Both the position numbers and the translations under genes were made by a program. Below the pieces are notes generated by a model, which saw nothing but the letters and a program-made list of their open reading frames with translations, searched no databases and was not told the DNA's origin. From assembly GCF_004664715.2 (NCBI RefSeq), contig NC_051075.1, positions 89,751,709 to 89,815,708 of the forward strand: DNA of 64,000 bases. Reading direction: 5' to 3'. This DNA comes from Peromyscus leucopus (Eukaryota; Chordata; Mammalia; Rodentia; Cricetidae). This document shows, piece by piece, positions 45,165 through 56,776 of this stretch (position 1 is its first letter; each line of letters opens with the position of its first letter).

Positions 45165-47780
45165 CCTGAGGTTGATGAGATTTGGGAACAGGAAGAAGGC
45201 CAGCATCATTGCAGGGCAAACAATGGAGTGGGGACTGAGACGTATGAAGCTGGAGAGTCTGAGGGATGAACTCACAGGCCACAACAGAGCTTGATGGGAA
45301 CTGTGCACTGTGTCTTCAACACCATGAGAAGACATGAGAGTAACTCATGGAGGGCACAGCATGCTTAAGCTTACCTGCCTGAAAGTTCATTCTGATGATG
45401 GTATGAGACATGGCTTAGAGGAATTACTTTATTAAACCCATTCTCCTTCTTTCTCTTGACAACTCCTTTTGTGAGTAAAGCACTTTTTAAAAAAATGACC
45501 TATTAATTCTTTGAGAATGTTATATGGTATATTTTGAATATATTAACCTTCCTTTCCCCAACTCTTTCCACAACCACACTTCATCCTCCCATCACTTCCT
45601 GCCCAACTTTGAGTCATCTGGGTTTTTTGCTTTTTTTGTTATTAAGTAACAGCTATATAGAGAGTAGAGAGGAGGTTAAAGAGAGAAAGCCTTGTACATC
45701 CCTTCCTCTGGTTTAGTTTATGACCATCAATAACCTAGAGATATATATTTCCATGAAATTTGCTTCCCTATGCAAGGAAAATCCTACTGCTCTGTTTAAA
45801 AAAAATCCATTCAGAAATCAGAATCATTGAAAGATATTTCAAACAATGATAACGGAACCAGAGGCAAAAACTTCCTCCAAGAATATTCCTCCAAGCCAGT
45901 AACAGGTATCAATGAAAGAGGTGGTAACAATGCAGGGTGATAGATAACTAATGAGACATGGAATAAGATTGAGAACACACATATGTGTAGATGTGCACAT
46001 GTACATGCATGTGTATACACACACACAAAGATAAACAAACTCACTGAGAGGCAGACAGACTCTGATCCTGTCTGAACAGCTGGCCTCCATTGACTGAAAC
46101 TGTCCTGCCAGATCACAGTGGGGACAGGAGGAAGCGAAGTGACCATTTGCCCATCTGCTGCTGAGCGTCCTCAGAGAAAGGACAGAAGTGTGCCTGTCCA
46201 GAATTTTCCAGGGTCACCCAACATTTTTAGACTATCTCCAAATGAACCATCCTGCATCTCTGTCTGTGTGTGCATTCCCTGTATAGAAATACTCAGAGAT
46301 GAAGAGCAGGTCTCCTTGGTGACAGAGCTAAAATATTTTTGTTTATTGTTAAAAGTTCAGCTGTGTATGTAGCATGTTGACACCTCCTGGGCTCGGGCAA
46401 GCCATGCATCCCCCTGCTTATTTAACAGCTTGTCAGGGTTATTCACTATAGGCATTGTCACAAAGCACGTGGCCACATCTCATATGTCCGATCCAGGGTG
46501 GATCCCGTGTGACCTTTGACTATGTATCACAAAGGCTGAAATCACCCGTTAGGTTGATATCAGCTATTTTCACAGAGAGCCGATATGCTATGATATAGTC
46601 TAGATTTTCAATATTGCTTGTTAAATGTTAATAGCTAGTTTTATAATACAATGCTAGATGCTTGGATATTTTCAAATATACTCTCTGTTAGTGTGTTTTA
46701 ACTGCTGTTCTCCCTTAGGTTCTGTAATGATATCTAGACAATATCCAAGTGCTTAGAAAATCCTTTTGTTCTCGGTGATGAAAAAAAAAAATCTCTGTTG
46801 TTAAAGAACAGAAGATGTCTACCAAAGATTGAGTTGGCAGACATGTTACATGCTTGTCTATTGAGTGTTTATATTTATGAAGAAAATATTAAGCAGTGAA
46901 AGACTAACCCCATCTGATTTCTCTGCCTTTTGTTTTGGGGAACATGCTTCCCCACACCAAAGGGTAGTTGTCCTGAGAAGGACAAGATCCTCCGTGATCT
47001 ATCAATGCCACAGAAAAGGAGGAGTTCCCAAATGACAGTAGAATATTTGAATCATAGCCATAAACACGATGTCCATGACTATCATGATTTAGTATTATTT
47101 AAGACTCTAGAAATCATATGGAAAATAATAACAAAGAAAAAATTAAAATGCATGGCTTTCTTTACAGGTTTTCCCTCTCAGCCACTGTTTTCAAGTGTCA
47201 CATTTCTAACCAGAGAAGGGACATATCACAATATCCAGTAGAAGTCATTTTTTTTTTTAATCTGGAAAGATAGTGGCTTCATCATTAAAAAAAATCCAAC
47301 CAACTAGAATACAAAGACCTTTAACCTGGCAGATCAAAGGTTAGGCAGCAATTTTGAATAATAAATGAGACCTGTTGACCTCCTGACCCGATTCTGGCAG
47401 GGTGAGAGTGTTCCGTCCTTCAGCAGATGCTGGAGGCAGACACTTGCACAGGCAGCCAGCTAATGACCTGCCTGAGCCCTGGGTTTCGGGGTGGTGGAGC
47501 ACGGGCAAGAATGAGCTTCAAACGGCTAGGTCATGGAAGAGATTTGTAGGAATATTTCCACTGTTGCCGAGAAGGAGTCCCCTCTGTAGATCCCCCTACC
47601 TCCACCAAATCTGTGCGGCACTCGGGAGATGCCTAACCATGACCTAAGGGGTTCCTTCCAATTCTTCGTTTATTTCTGATTTGTGCGTTTCAGGTACAAC
47701 ATCAGCAAGGTGATTCTGTTTTTTTTTTTTTTTTTTCTGATAAGAGGAAGACTGCATTGTTACAATCCTTGCCTTCCATT
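45163..47780. other. single-copy region
   Basis: About 2.6 kb. Includes a short mixed TG/CA stretch near 45980-46025. The sections 46390-46640 and 47330-47650 carry scattered CpG and no repeats, and may hold conserved elements. The open frame at 47402-47647 has no known domain. Confidence 0.45.
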
Positions 47781-47789
47781 ACAGGCAAA

Positions 47790-48270
47790 CGGCCCGGGTA
47801 TTTAGACAATGAATTTAGACGTGCATGGTGTCAGGCTATTCTTAGGAAAGGCTTATGAAATGACATCTGATGTCATAACTAGCTTTACCATTCAGGTTTA
47901 TTAGACTAATATAGGGCTCTAAGGCATAACATAAAATTTCCAGGAAAAATGAAAATGGAGGAGAAGCTTTAAGCTACACTCCCCATCATTGCTATTTAAA
48001 TTTTCATATTGCTTCTGGAAAATAATCATTTGTTACAAAGTCAACATGGGAAATGTTTACATCCTCTTAGTAAATATCCCATATGTCTGTTTTGACACGC
48101 TTGATTAACCGCATGTACAGCACATTTAATTTGTGTTTACCTGGTGCCATTTAAAAAATTTTTTTTAAAATGTCAGAACTTGGCCAAATTCCAGTTAGCT
48201 AATTAGATTTATCCTGGTGGGTATCCCTTGAGCTTTCAACTAGATATTATATTCTTTTTTTTACCCTTCA
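47790..48270. other. candidate conserved non-coding element
   Basis: Repeat-free, AT-rich, and dense in homeodomain and forkhead-like words: 'TTGCTATTTAAATTTTCATA', 'GTCAACATGGGAAATGTTTAC', 'TTGATTAACCGCATGTACAG', 'TTTAATTTGTGTTTACCTGG', 'CCAGTTAGCTAATTAGATT'. No frame stays open. Texture suggests an enhancer; not verified. Confidence 0.35.
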
Positions 48271-49414
48271 TATTAAATTCTTATCAACTGCTGGGTTTTG
48301 CCGAGGGTCAGTTAGTTAAACAGTGTTATCTCCTCTTGAGGAACACAGACAAGGAAGGAACATTTGAATGAATTTTTGTGTGCTACAAATTAGAAAAATA
48401 ACATTTCACAATAAAGGGAAATCTTCATACAAGTCTCTATATCTGTCGCAGACAGAAGGAAGACAGCATTGAGAGCTAGCTGCTGCTCAATTGGGTTTAC
48501 GTTTATTCAGCTCCATGTATTGTGTAAACATACACAGACCACTCTTGGCACACGTGGGTCTGTTAACCAACCGGCCGTTACAGAAAACGGTGTTGTCTGT
48601 GCTGATTTTTTTCTGCAGTCACAAGCTTTTCAAAGCACAAAGTGCTTGACCTGGATTTATGCTGAGGTCATGTTCTAAATAATACTATGGGTATTACTGC
48701 CTTACCCAGCTGAACTGTAATGCAGAAGAAAGAAATTGGTTTACCAGTTTGCAGAAGATATAATGATACTCCATGGGTAGGGGGGGGGCAGGAAGAGGGG
48801 GCTTTGATCCACTGAAGCACTTCACGTGCCATTTTATTTTAACCTCACGACCAATTGCATGGGGTTACATTCAGTTCTGCACTAGAAACTGTCAATCTGT
48901 TTGTAAACAAAGAACAAGCTACTAAGTAGAGAAAGACAGTGGTATGGCCATTGCTGACTTCTGGGATGTTGATGCAGAGGGGGGAGGTCTCTAGGAGTCA
49001 AGCTAGTGTGTGTTCTGTATCACATGGCCAGTTTCTGAGTTCTCCTCCCCGCTTTGATTCTTCCAAGTCAGTTAGGACTTGGAGCAAGAGAAAGAAGAGC
49101 TGGACACTGTGTAGAGAGCCAGGGAGTCTGTTCTTCCTCCACAGAGGGGAGAGGGAAGGTAGAGCCACAGAGCAAAGGCAAGAGGAAGAAGAAGCGGGTG
49201 ACAGGTGAGAGAGAGAGAGAGAGAGAGAGAGAGTTGAGGAAATTGGGAGAGGAAGAGGAAGAGGAAGAGGAAGAGGGAGAACAAGATGTGAGAGAGTGAC
49301 TGACAGCTCCTCACCAGAAGGAGGCTGCTCCTCCTGGGCTCTAGTTTCTTGTCTGAAGGAGACTTGCTTTGCCCTTATCCTCTCCAAGCCTGCACTCAAA
49401 AGAATGACTATGTG
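48271..49414. other. single-copy sequence with purine microsatellites
   Basis: A weak MIR-like phrase lies near 48815-48870. Purine tracts occur at 49206-49277. Open frames over the purine tract encode Arg/Glu repeats only. Confidence 0.45.
49206..49277. repeat. (GA)14 and (GGAAGA)n purine tracts
   Basis: (GA)n at 49206-49233 and GGAAGA units at 49247-49277. A long one-strand purine bias could form triplex DNA. Confidence 0.95.
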
Positions 49415-49500
49415 GAGAGGGCTGAGGACACGGCTTTGTTGGTAAAGTGCTTTTCACAATAGCAGGGAGACCTGAGCTGCATCCCCCAGAACCCATCCAT
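49415..49500 (+). mobile_element. tRNA-derived SINE head fragment
   Basis: 'GGCTGAGGACACGGCTTTGTT', 'GGTAAAGTGCTTTTCACAAT' and 'CTGAGCTGCATCCCCCAG' resemble an ID/B4 head. It stops where the minisatellite begins. Confidence 0.5.
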
Positions 49501-50162
49501 GCCACAGCAAAAGTATCCTCATGGCTCTGCACAATCAGCAGGAGCATGGATCATGGGCTTCCACATGGTTTCTGGTGGAAAGCCCAGACCGGGTTGTGGT
49601 GCACGCCTTTAATCCCAGCACTCTAGAGGCAGAGCCAGGAGGTTCTCTATGAGTTTGAGGCTAGCCTGATCTACACAGAGAGATCTAGGACAGGCACCAA
49701 AACAACACAGAGAAACCCTGTCTCAAAAAGCAAAAGCAAGCAACAAACAAACAAACAAAAAAGACCACAGATTCAGATGAGGCAGCCTGGACCACAGACA
49801 TCAGCATGGCCTCAAGTGGCAGCACAGGCTACTCCCATCAATATGGTCCCTGGCTGCAGCATGACCCATGGGCATCAACATGGCCTCAGGCTACAAAACA
49901 GACCACAGACATCCATGTGGCCTTTGGTGGTAGCATGGGCCACAGACATCAACACAGACTTTGGCTACAGTAGGACCATAGATCCAGACATGCCTATTAA
50001 ATGGCAGCATGGATCCAGACATCACCATGGCCTCAGGAGGCAGTATAGGCCACTCACATCAACATGACCCCCAACAATAATACAGCCTCTGGGTTCAGGC
50101 TGCAGCACAGAGCACAGACATCTGCATGGCCCTTGGTGGCAACGTGGGCCCTAGGAGCTACT
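49501..50162 (+). repeat. 37-bp minisatellite interrupted by a B1
   Basis: Units of the form GCAGCATGG-CCACAGACATCAACATGG-CCTCAGGCT repeat at 37 bp. Six consecutive units from 49782 are each exactly 37 bp, followed by 36- and 38-bp units and a decayed end. At least one unit (49538-49577) lies left of the B1. Units end in either TG or CT, hinting at an older dimer. Because 37 is not a multiple of three, the 97-codon frame across it is not evidence of coding. A similar dispersed repeat occurs in other rodents, as far as I recall. Confidence 0.85.
49588..49762 (+). mobile_element. B1 SINE inserted in the minisatellite
   Basis: 'GTGCACGCCTTTAATCCCAG', 'GAGTTTGAGGCTAGCCTG', 'GGACAGGCACCAAAACAACA' and 'AGAGAAACCCTGTCTCAAAA', ending in (CAAA)n. 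AGACC precedes it and recurs after the tail, and minisatellite units lie on both sides, so the SINE landed inside an existing array. Confidence 0.93.
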
Positions 50163-51049
50163 GTTTTTAAGGGCCATGGTATAAGGCAGGCAAATGGACC
50201 AATCCATTTACTCAAAATGGAAACAAAAGAATAATTACAATTGCTCTCATCTGTCAGACTGGAAAAAAAAATCCAGTCAAAATGACTGTGTCTAGCTTCA
50301 GTTAGTAGATTCTGAAGATCAATAGAAATGATTCTACACTCAGGATCTTGAGCAGGGTGAGACCTCTGGCTTTTGAGTTAATTTCATCTAGGCAACCAGA
50401 CAGATTAAAGATAATGTCACCATTTGTCCCTGTGCCTCACAAGAAAATGTATAGTTGAATTTCTTCAGTCATATATAAATCAAAATGTTATAGTGAGGAG
50501 GTGCAGCCATTACAGAAGTGATGTCTTTCTCTTTAATTCACGTTTCTCACATTTTGGTTTCTTGCCTATTTCTCACTGTTATCCTTTCTTCAAGCATTAA
50601 GAAATACACTTCTTAGTTGCAAATTCTATTTTCTGACCCCACTAGCATAACAAATCATCCAGAGTTGGCTATTCCTTGCATTTATCTTGTTTCTGCATCC
50701 CATCTCCCAAATGCAAATGAGCTAAAATAAAGTTTCCAAATCATGTCAAGGACATATATTTCATTATTGTCTGGGGTTCTGGGGTTCTGCCTATTAAAAG
50801 CCATTTCTCAGCCTTCTACTGTAGTATTCCTCAGCAGATGGGGGGGGGTGTTTACACTCGTCCCCTAACATGACTTAGGTTGCCTTCAGTAGGGGCTGCC
50901 ATCTTTATTTTATGAAGTTAGCAAAAACAAGAGGAATGAGGTCATTTTCTTCAATCATTTAGCAAACCCAGCTGAGGCTTGCATACACATTTCTATATTA
51001 TATTATTCTATGATAGTCTCTAGTGCATTACAATGTATCAAAGTTGTGT
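50163..51049. other. single-copy sequence
   Basis: A G9 run lies near 50840. No repeat or gene recognised. Confidence 0.45.
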
Positions 51050-51050
51050 G

Positions 51051-51081
<31 letters not shown>

Positions 51082-51086
51082 CGCGC
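51050..51086. repeat. (GT)n-(GC)7 alternating tract, Z-DNA prone
   Basis: GT dinucleotides to 51072, then seven GC dinucleotides at 51073-51086. Alternating CG next to alternating TG is the most Z-DNA-favourable simple sequence in the window, and one of its few CpG clusters. Confidence 0.95.
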
Positions 51087-51700
51087 AATCCCCTGGAGAA
51101 AACGTTTTACCAGAAGTTTCATAATGAAGCTGAGTGGTTCAGCATCCATTTACTGGGTTTGGCGATGTTTAAAACAGTGGAACTTGGCAGCCTGCGCTGA
51201 CTGCACAGGTCGACACTGTTTCACAACAAAGGATTTGTGTTTCTCTCCTCTCTAGTTTTCATCATGTTGCCGTGGAGCCAGTTTTCCCTGAGATCATTTA
51301 CTCCGCCCAAGTGTTTCTAAAAGATCACCTAAACTGAGGTCTGAGGTCTGGAAATCAGCAGGGCAACGTTCAGAGGTGTCCCTTGGTATGGATGGATGGA
51401 ACTGGCTCATCACCTGTCACCCAGGCATCCATGTGAGAAAGGCTGGCTATGCCCCACACTGGCAATTATCTGGTGAATCCAGCCTAGTAAACTGCCCAGC
51501 CTGATAAAAGTTCAGAGAATAAATAGAACTGTACTGGGAAAGAACAAAGAATCCTTCCTGGTGATCCAAAGGTGTTCTCTTAAATGATCAGATCTTTAGC
51601 AGCAGCCTCATACAGTCCACAGACTATTGCAGGTGTTACAGAACCTGCCTCAGAATGCAGCAGAGAGACAGGCTGGTGGAAAATGTAAATTCTTAGTATA
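51087..51700. other. single-copy sequence, possibly conserved at 51100-51310
   Basis: Repeat-free, moderately CpG-bearing in the first 200 bp. No exon supported. Confidence 0.4.
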
Positions 51701-52095
51701 ATGCATGCTGAGTATATGTGTGTGAGCATATAAAACACAACACACATATTCAAGCATTGCACAAAACATACATTTGCATGCATCACACTTATAACACACA
51801 CATATATATGTGTCATATACAATATTATACATATTTATATGCATTACAAACACAATACACACATATACATGTACTATACTACATAATAAAAAGTATACAT
51901 GAGCTATACAAAATCTACACATATACATGCACCACATATAATATACACATACACATGCAATAGACATGCATTACACAAATAGTATATGCACAAACATCAC
52001 ACAGTACACGCACACACATGCAACACATATATACTCATGTATCTCACACACACAATACATATATACATATATATTACACATATACATGCAATATC
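51701..52095. repeat. degenerate ACACATATACATGCA-type array
   Basis: Interrupted CA/TA dinucleotides with a recurring CACATATACATGCA(C/T) word near 51858, 51920, 51945 and 52075. It resembles the 23.2-24.2 kb array in composition but lacks its longer unit. Tyr/His-rich frames are artefacts. Confidence 0.75.
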
Positions 52096-52490
52096 CTGAA
52101 TGAAGAATTTAGATTATTAAAGTAATATTGAAAAAGAGTTTTACTTTGGGTAGATAAAGAGAAAAAGAAGTTTTATTGAAAGTAGGAATTTGGCTTAAAT
52201 AATTAAACAATGTCCATTGCCAAGTTGGACTTGGCTAGAATAACAAACTTCCCTTCCAAGGTAATTTATGTTATTGGTTCTTACTATGTTAGGCTTTCCA
52301 AAGAGTATAGATGCCAAGAGGCAGTGCACATATAGTCAGAGCAAAAACTTGCCTTCTTACTGTGACTAAGCTCCTTCCTTTGACCTAAGCAGGACAGCCA
52401 TGCTATGCACATTGTTTGGTAATTTTTGCTGACCCTTCAAACCACCTTTGAGAAACAAGTTCCCTGCTTCTTTCAACATGATAAGAAGAA
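52096..52490. other. single-copy sequence
   Basis: Nothing recognised. Confidence 0.4.
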
Positions 52491-52494
52491 CAAA

Positions 52495-52630
52495 AGCGTA
52501 CTCAGGTGGATGCTCTTGCAGTTGCAGAACTCTAGGGACTGAGACAGAATTACAAATTTAAGTCCGGTCTGAACTGCATAGTAAATCCGAGGCCAGCTTG
52601 CATGTATCATGAGACCCTGTCTGAGAAGAG
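52495..52630 (+). mobile_element. old B1/B4-type SINE
   Basis: 'CTCTTGCAGTTGCAGAACTC', 'GTCTGAACTGCATAGTAAATC', 'GAGGCCAGCTTGCATG' and 'ATGAGACCCTGTCTGAGAAG' follow a diverged 7SL-type order. Confidence 0.6.
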
Positions 52631-53890
52631 TGGGAGCTAGGGATGGAGAGAAAGAAAGGAGGGAAGAGAAAAGGAGAGAAGAGAATCAGAATGATAACCA
52701 AAGTCAGTGCTTGGTCTGGACAGCTTAGAATAATCATTTTTATGATCTTGTTGGAGATCTGAATAAGGTCATGAGACACAAATCCCAGGGAATGGACAGG
52801 GATGTGGCACCAGCCATCCTAAGCCCCAGTTCCCTCACCCTTAAGTGGAGGGGATCCTACTAGTTCATTTCCAAGGTTCTCATGAGCCATCAGATAATTC
52901 AAAGCACCTAATGATTGTATAGAAATACAATTCAACAGATCTATATGTTAACTTATATCATGCATATTAAGTTTTTGATAAAGAAAATGAAGTTCAAAGA
53001 AGCTAACTAAAACAACATTGCAACTGGAGCTGGACTTCAAGCTTTGGTCACTATCAAAGGGAGAATTTCCCACATACACAAATGCACATTTCTATAGACA
53101 TACCAAATCTCTCCTTCCAAAGCAGTTTTTCAAACTGCAAATCCTTTACCCCTTTCACCAAGGGTCCCCATTCCTTCCTGTAGTGTGGATCACTATTGTA
53201 TGGTAGTGGTCTCTTGCTGAGCCCAGACAGTGGGAAATCCCTTAATGCATTACTGTTGGAGCTGGGTCTCCCAATCTCCTTGATGTCCTCAGTAAACCAT
53301 GTTCCCTGGCCTGAGCAAGAGGAGCATGAAAGGTCAGATGTTCTTCCTTCTTCAAGACCTCCACCCTGCTATGTATGGATCAAGAAAACAATCAGAGCTT
53401 GGATGGTGTAAGAAGGTGGAGAGGAAGCCTGCTACCTCTGTGATAACTATTTGTGTAATAGCAACCATCTTGGTTAATGAACATGAGGATCTTACCAGCA
53501 TCTAATCTGATTAATCTTGATTTTAGTGAATAATGGGTGCAGAGGACGTCTTGCCTTATTGTTATTGAAGTGGCAGCTGCAGGAAGACCAAGGACAAGTG
53601 GGACAGACAGATTTGAGTCCACTGTCTTCCCAAAGACCTCAAGTGATGCAGCTCCACCTCCATCAAAACTTATCCTAAAATCTACAGATTATAGTTCCAT
53701 CCAGTCTTGTTGGCAATTGTCTTTTAATCGTAGATCCTTAATTGCCCACATTTTAAACATTATACCTGACACTCAATTTGGTACTGCCTGTTCCTATTAC
53801 CTAGGAGATTTTTGTATGCTCTAATAGATTCTATCTCTTCTAACAAAGAAAAAATTAAGAATTACAGAATTAAGTAGCCCAGTATATAAA
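52631..53890. other. single-copy sequence with a MIR-like stretch
   Basis: Positions 52980-53070 ('AAAATGAAGTTCAAAGAAGC', 'AACTGGAGCTGGACTTCAAG') resemble the 3' part of a MIR element at high divergence. The rest is unassigned; part of 53190-53890 may belong to the L1 piece that follows. A 95-codon frame at 53537 has no domain. Confidence 0.35.
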
Positions 53891-53899
53891 ATAAAAAAG

Positions 53900-54020
53900 T
53901 AAATAATCTGAAACAGAGGTTCAGTGGAAAGGGAAGGTCATAAGGGAGGGTGTCAGGGGTTATAATCAAGGTACATTGTAATGGTATGAAAGTGTGAGAA
54001 AAAATAAATCTTTAAAAATC
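53900..54020 (+). mobile_element. probable L1 3' end
   Basis: A purine-rich run ('GGAAAGGGAAGGTCATAAGG') followed by 'ATAATCAAGGTACATTGTAATG' type sequence (imperfect) and 'AAAAAATAAATCTTTAAA' fits an L1 3' terminus. Confidence 0.5.
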
Positions 54021-54540
54021 TAAAGCAAGTTCTGAAAAATTGGCTGGTAGGCAAACACTGTATATCAGATTTCACTGGACAACTGCAACTCCACTCAATA
54101 GCATTTTACATATAGTACCTTGCATCTTGATCTTGGGGGAAATGGCATAAGGGAACAAAGAAGAAGGAGAAAAGATGATTACATTACCCCTCAACATGAT
54201 GATTTAGCAATTCATCATCTATTAAAGCACATTTTCAAAGCAATGGCAGATTGATTTCCAAATTCCAAATTCCAAAAAGTTAACTAAGTTGCTGTGGATT
54301 ACTAGGATACAACAAAATGTTCCAGAACCTTATGTAGATCATTCTAGACAGCATGTTCTTCTTTTTCTTCCAATGGAAACAATGAATGAAGCTGATGAAC
54401 TCTGGCTTACAGCTGTCAATGCCAAGTACTTTTTATTTCACTCTTGATAGTGAAATCGTTTCAGAAAAAAAGACTTTTCATGAAACTTTTTGATTGACCT
54501 TTCAACCAAAGGGACATACTACTTTTTAATGACCTTCATG
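54021..54540. other. single-copy sequence
   Basis: Nothing recognised. Confidence 0.4.
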
Positions 54541-54675
54541 TGTGCCAGTGTCCCTGTGTGTGAGTGCAGACCAATGCTTGCCACAATGTGTATGCGTAGG
54601 TCAGAGGTTTATCCTGGGTGACAGTCTTCACCTTCTAACTTCACTCACTGGGACATCTCCTCAGCTTCTGCTACA
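54541..54675 (-). mobile_element. SINE fragment (minus)
   Basis: 'TGTGCCAGTGTCCCTGTGTG', 'GTAGGTCAGAGGTTTATCCTG' and 'CACTCACTGGGACATCTCC' resemble a decayed antisense B3/B4 tail and middle. Confidence 0.45.
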
Positions 54676-54966
54676 TCTTACGCTTTGCCATTTACATACA
54701 TGAAATGTATGAATTGCTCATTCTTTGAGTTTTAGAATCTCAGGTGTGCCGAGGAGCAGAGTATTGGCTTAGCATTTCAATGAATGACTTGGGGTCGGCT
54801 GAAGTGCTTAGGTCACAGAACTGTAACTGAACAGCCATGGCAGCCTTCAATGGGTATTGACTTACAACCTGGTATTGGACCTTTGGTTTGGGTGAATGCA
54901 CTTCCCTCTTTTGATCGAAAGACAAGCATTCTTCTTGAATTACTTATATCCACCCCCTACACACCG

Positions 54967-55003
<37 letters not shown>

Positions 55004-55120
55004 CAGAACAGAACCAACTGTCAACATCTACCACATAAATGACCTTTAATGATGACAAAGTATTCAGAACATTTGCTTTTTTTCAAACAACAGACTTTCC
55101 TTTTGGAAAATGAACTTTTA
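54676..55120. other. single-copy sequence with T11-A26 tract
   Basis: A switch from T11 to A26 occurs at 54967-55003, self-complementary at its junction. No element is attached to it. Confidence 0.5.
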
Positions 55121-55327
55121 GGGATTGGGAAGATAGCTTAGAGGTTAAGAGGGCTTACTTCCCTTGCAGAGGATCTAGGTTTGGTTCCCAGCATCTTTGT
55201 GGTGGCTCACAAGCAAGCATCACCACAGTTCTGTGTGATCTAATGCCCTCTTCTGACCTTTGCGGGTACTCCACTCACATGGTACACATGCATACACATT
55301 TGTAAAAAATTAAAAAAAAATTAAAAA
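55121..55327 (+). mobile_element. B2/B3 SINE
   Basis: 'GGGATTGGGAAGATAGCTTAG', 'AGGATCTAGGTTTGGTTCCC', 'CTAATGCCCTCTTCTGACC' and a TTAAAAA-type tail follow the B2/B3 order with about one change in six bases. Confidence 0.88.
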
Positions 55328-56298
55328 GTAAGTCATAGAAAATCATTTTCCAAAGATCAGTTGAATACTAGCCTCCCTGAAAGACTCATTTTCACTTGCA
55401 GTGTCTGCAAGCAAAATCCATCAACCGACAGCTGCAATGTGAGTTTGCTTTTCTTGCTCTGGCATTGACCTCCAACCTGATCTGAAAGAACCCCCTTCTT
55501 TCAAAATGAGAAGTTATTCATTGGCTATAATAACTCTATAATGGATGTTGTTACTAGAAACCAGCAACTGTGCCCAAATAAGAAGGTTTTGTGATCCTGG
55601 CAGCCATGCTTACACAAGAGGACAAAATCACTAGGAAACTTCCTTTCCGACGGCCTCAGTATGCAGCCATGAAACTGATTTCTGAAACTGTGGGCTGATG
55701 CATGGTGATCAGAAAGAGAAAAGGGGGATCATAAGAAGCGTGTACAGGCTCTGGCTATATGTGGCATCCTGCACATTATGGTCTCTGAACATTGAGCAGA
55801 TCTGCCAGGCTGCTACATGCAGCACTGCAATGAAGAGATGTGAGAAATAAAAATGGTAAGCCTATTGGATAATCATTACAAATAAATAAAAAGCCTTTGA
55901 TACATGCAATTATTACAAGTTGGAATGCAGGCCAGTGTTAAAGAGGCAACTTAGATGTGCATGGCACATTTATTACAGCTCCACAGACAAGTTATTGAGC
56001 TGTCTGTGATTAGAAAAAAAAAAAAAAAAAAAAAAACAGAGCCAAACAGGAAAGCTTTCAGCACTGAATGGTGGTGGTTGAGGTCCTTGATAGATAGAGC
56101 TGGATGATGTGAAGCTGTCCGATGGCTTTCTGCAAAATATAGTGAAGGAATTCAAGGCCTTCCATGGTGCTCTCTGACCACAGATGAACAGCTACTTTAT
56201 TATGGCCCAGACTGAGGTTACCCCTCACTCCATATCCGGCCACTTACTGATGCACACCATTGGCTTGGCTAGCCAACCATTGACTTTAAATAAGGGTC
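55328..56298. other. repeat-poor block, conserved-element candidate
   Basis: Only an A23 run (56014-56036) interrupts it. Motifs such as 'CAACCGACAGCTGCAATG', 'GGATAATCATTACAAATAAA' and 'CACATTTATTACAGCTCC' give it an enhancer-like texture. No coding frame. Confidence 0.3.
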
Positions 56299-56304
56299 TG
56301 CCAT

Positions 56305-56770
56305 TGTAGCACAAATCTTAAAAGGCCTTATTAATAAAAGCAAACCTGGAGCCAGGTATTGGGGTAAACACTGAAAGATCAGAGAGGCAGAACAAGCCAC
56401 AGCCACCTCGCCTCACCAGTTCCTCAGCTGATCCTGTTTCCTCATCCAAATGGATCTCAGCTGAACTGCTGCTCAAAAGCCTAAAAGCTTAATCAGGCTC
56501 TAGTTTCTGGTCCTCACACCTTGCCTTATATACCTTTCTGCTTCTTGTCATCACTTCCTGGGATTAAAGGCATGTGCCATCATGCCTAGCTGTTTCCAGT
56601 ATGGCTTTGAACTCGCAGAGATCCAGATGGATCTCTGCCTCCTGAATGTTAGGATTAAAAGTGTGTGTGCCCCCATTTTCTGACATCTATGTCTAGTGGC
56701 TGTTTGGTTCTCTGACCCCAGGTAAGTTGACTAGGGTGCACAATATATTGGGGAACACAATATCACCACT
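56305..56770 (+). mobile_element. complete solo LTR with 6-bp target duplication
   Basis: Starts TGTAGCACAAATC and is flanked by exact TGCCAT copies (56299-56304, 56771-56776), typical of ERVK-like integration. It has AATAAA near the 5' end (56333-56338), a TATATA at 56527-56532, and two antisense B1-like blocks at about 56560-56600 and 56625-56680 ('GGGATTAAAGGCATGTGCC', 'GATGGATCTCTGCCTCCTG'). The low divergence and intact duplication suggest a fairly recent rodent insertion into an otherwise repeat-poor block. No internal viral sequence. Confidence 0.88.
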
Positions 56771-56776
56771 TGCCAT

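Noticed and set aside
48815..48870. Second MIR-like phrase
   Set aside because: Short and highly diverged; no 3' or tRNA-like part visible.
49777..50067. 97-codon frame over the minisatellite
   Set aside because: Unit length of 37 bp shifts frame at every repeat, which is incompatible with a repeated peptide. The frame stays open by composition.
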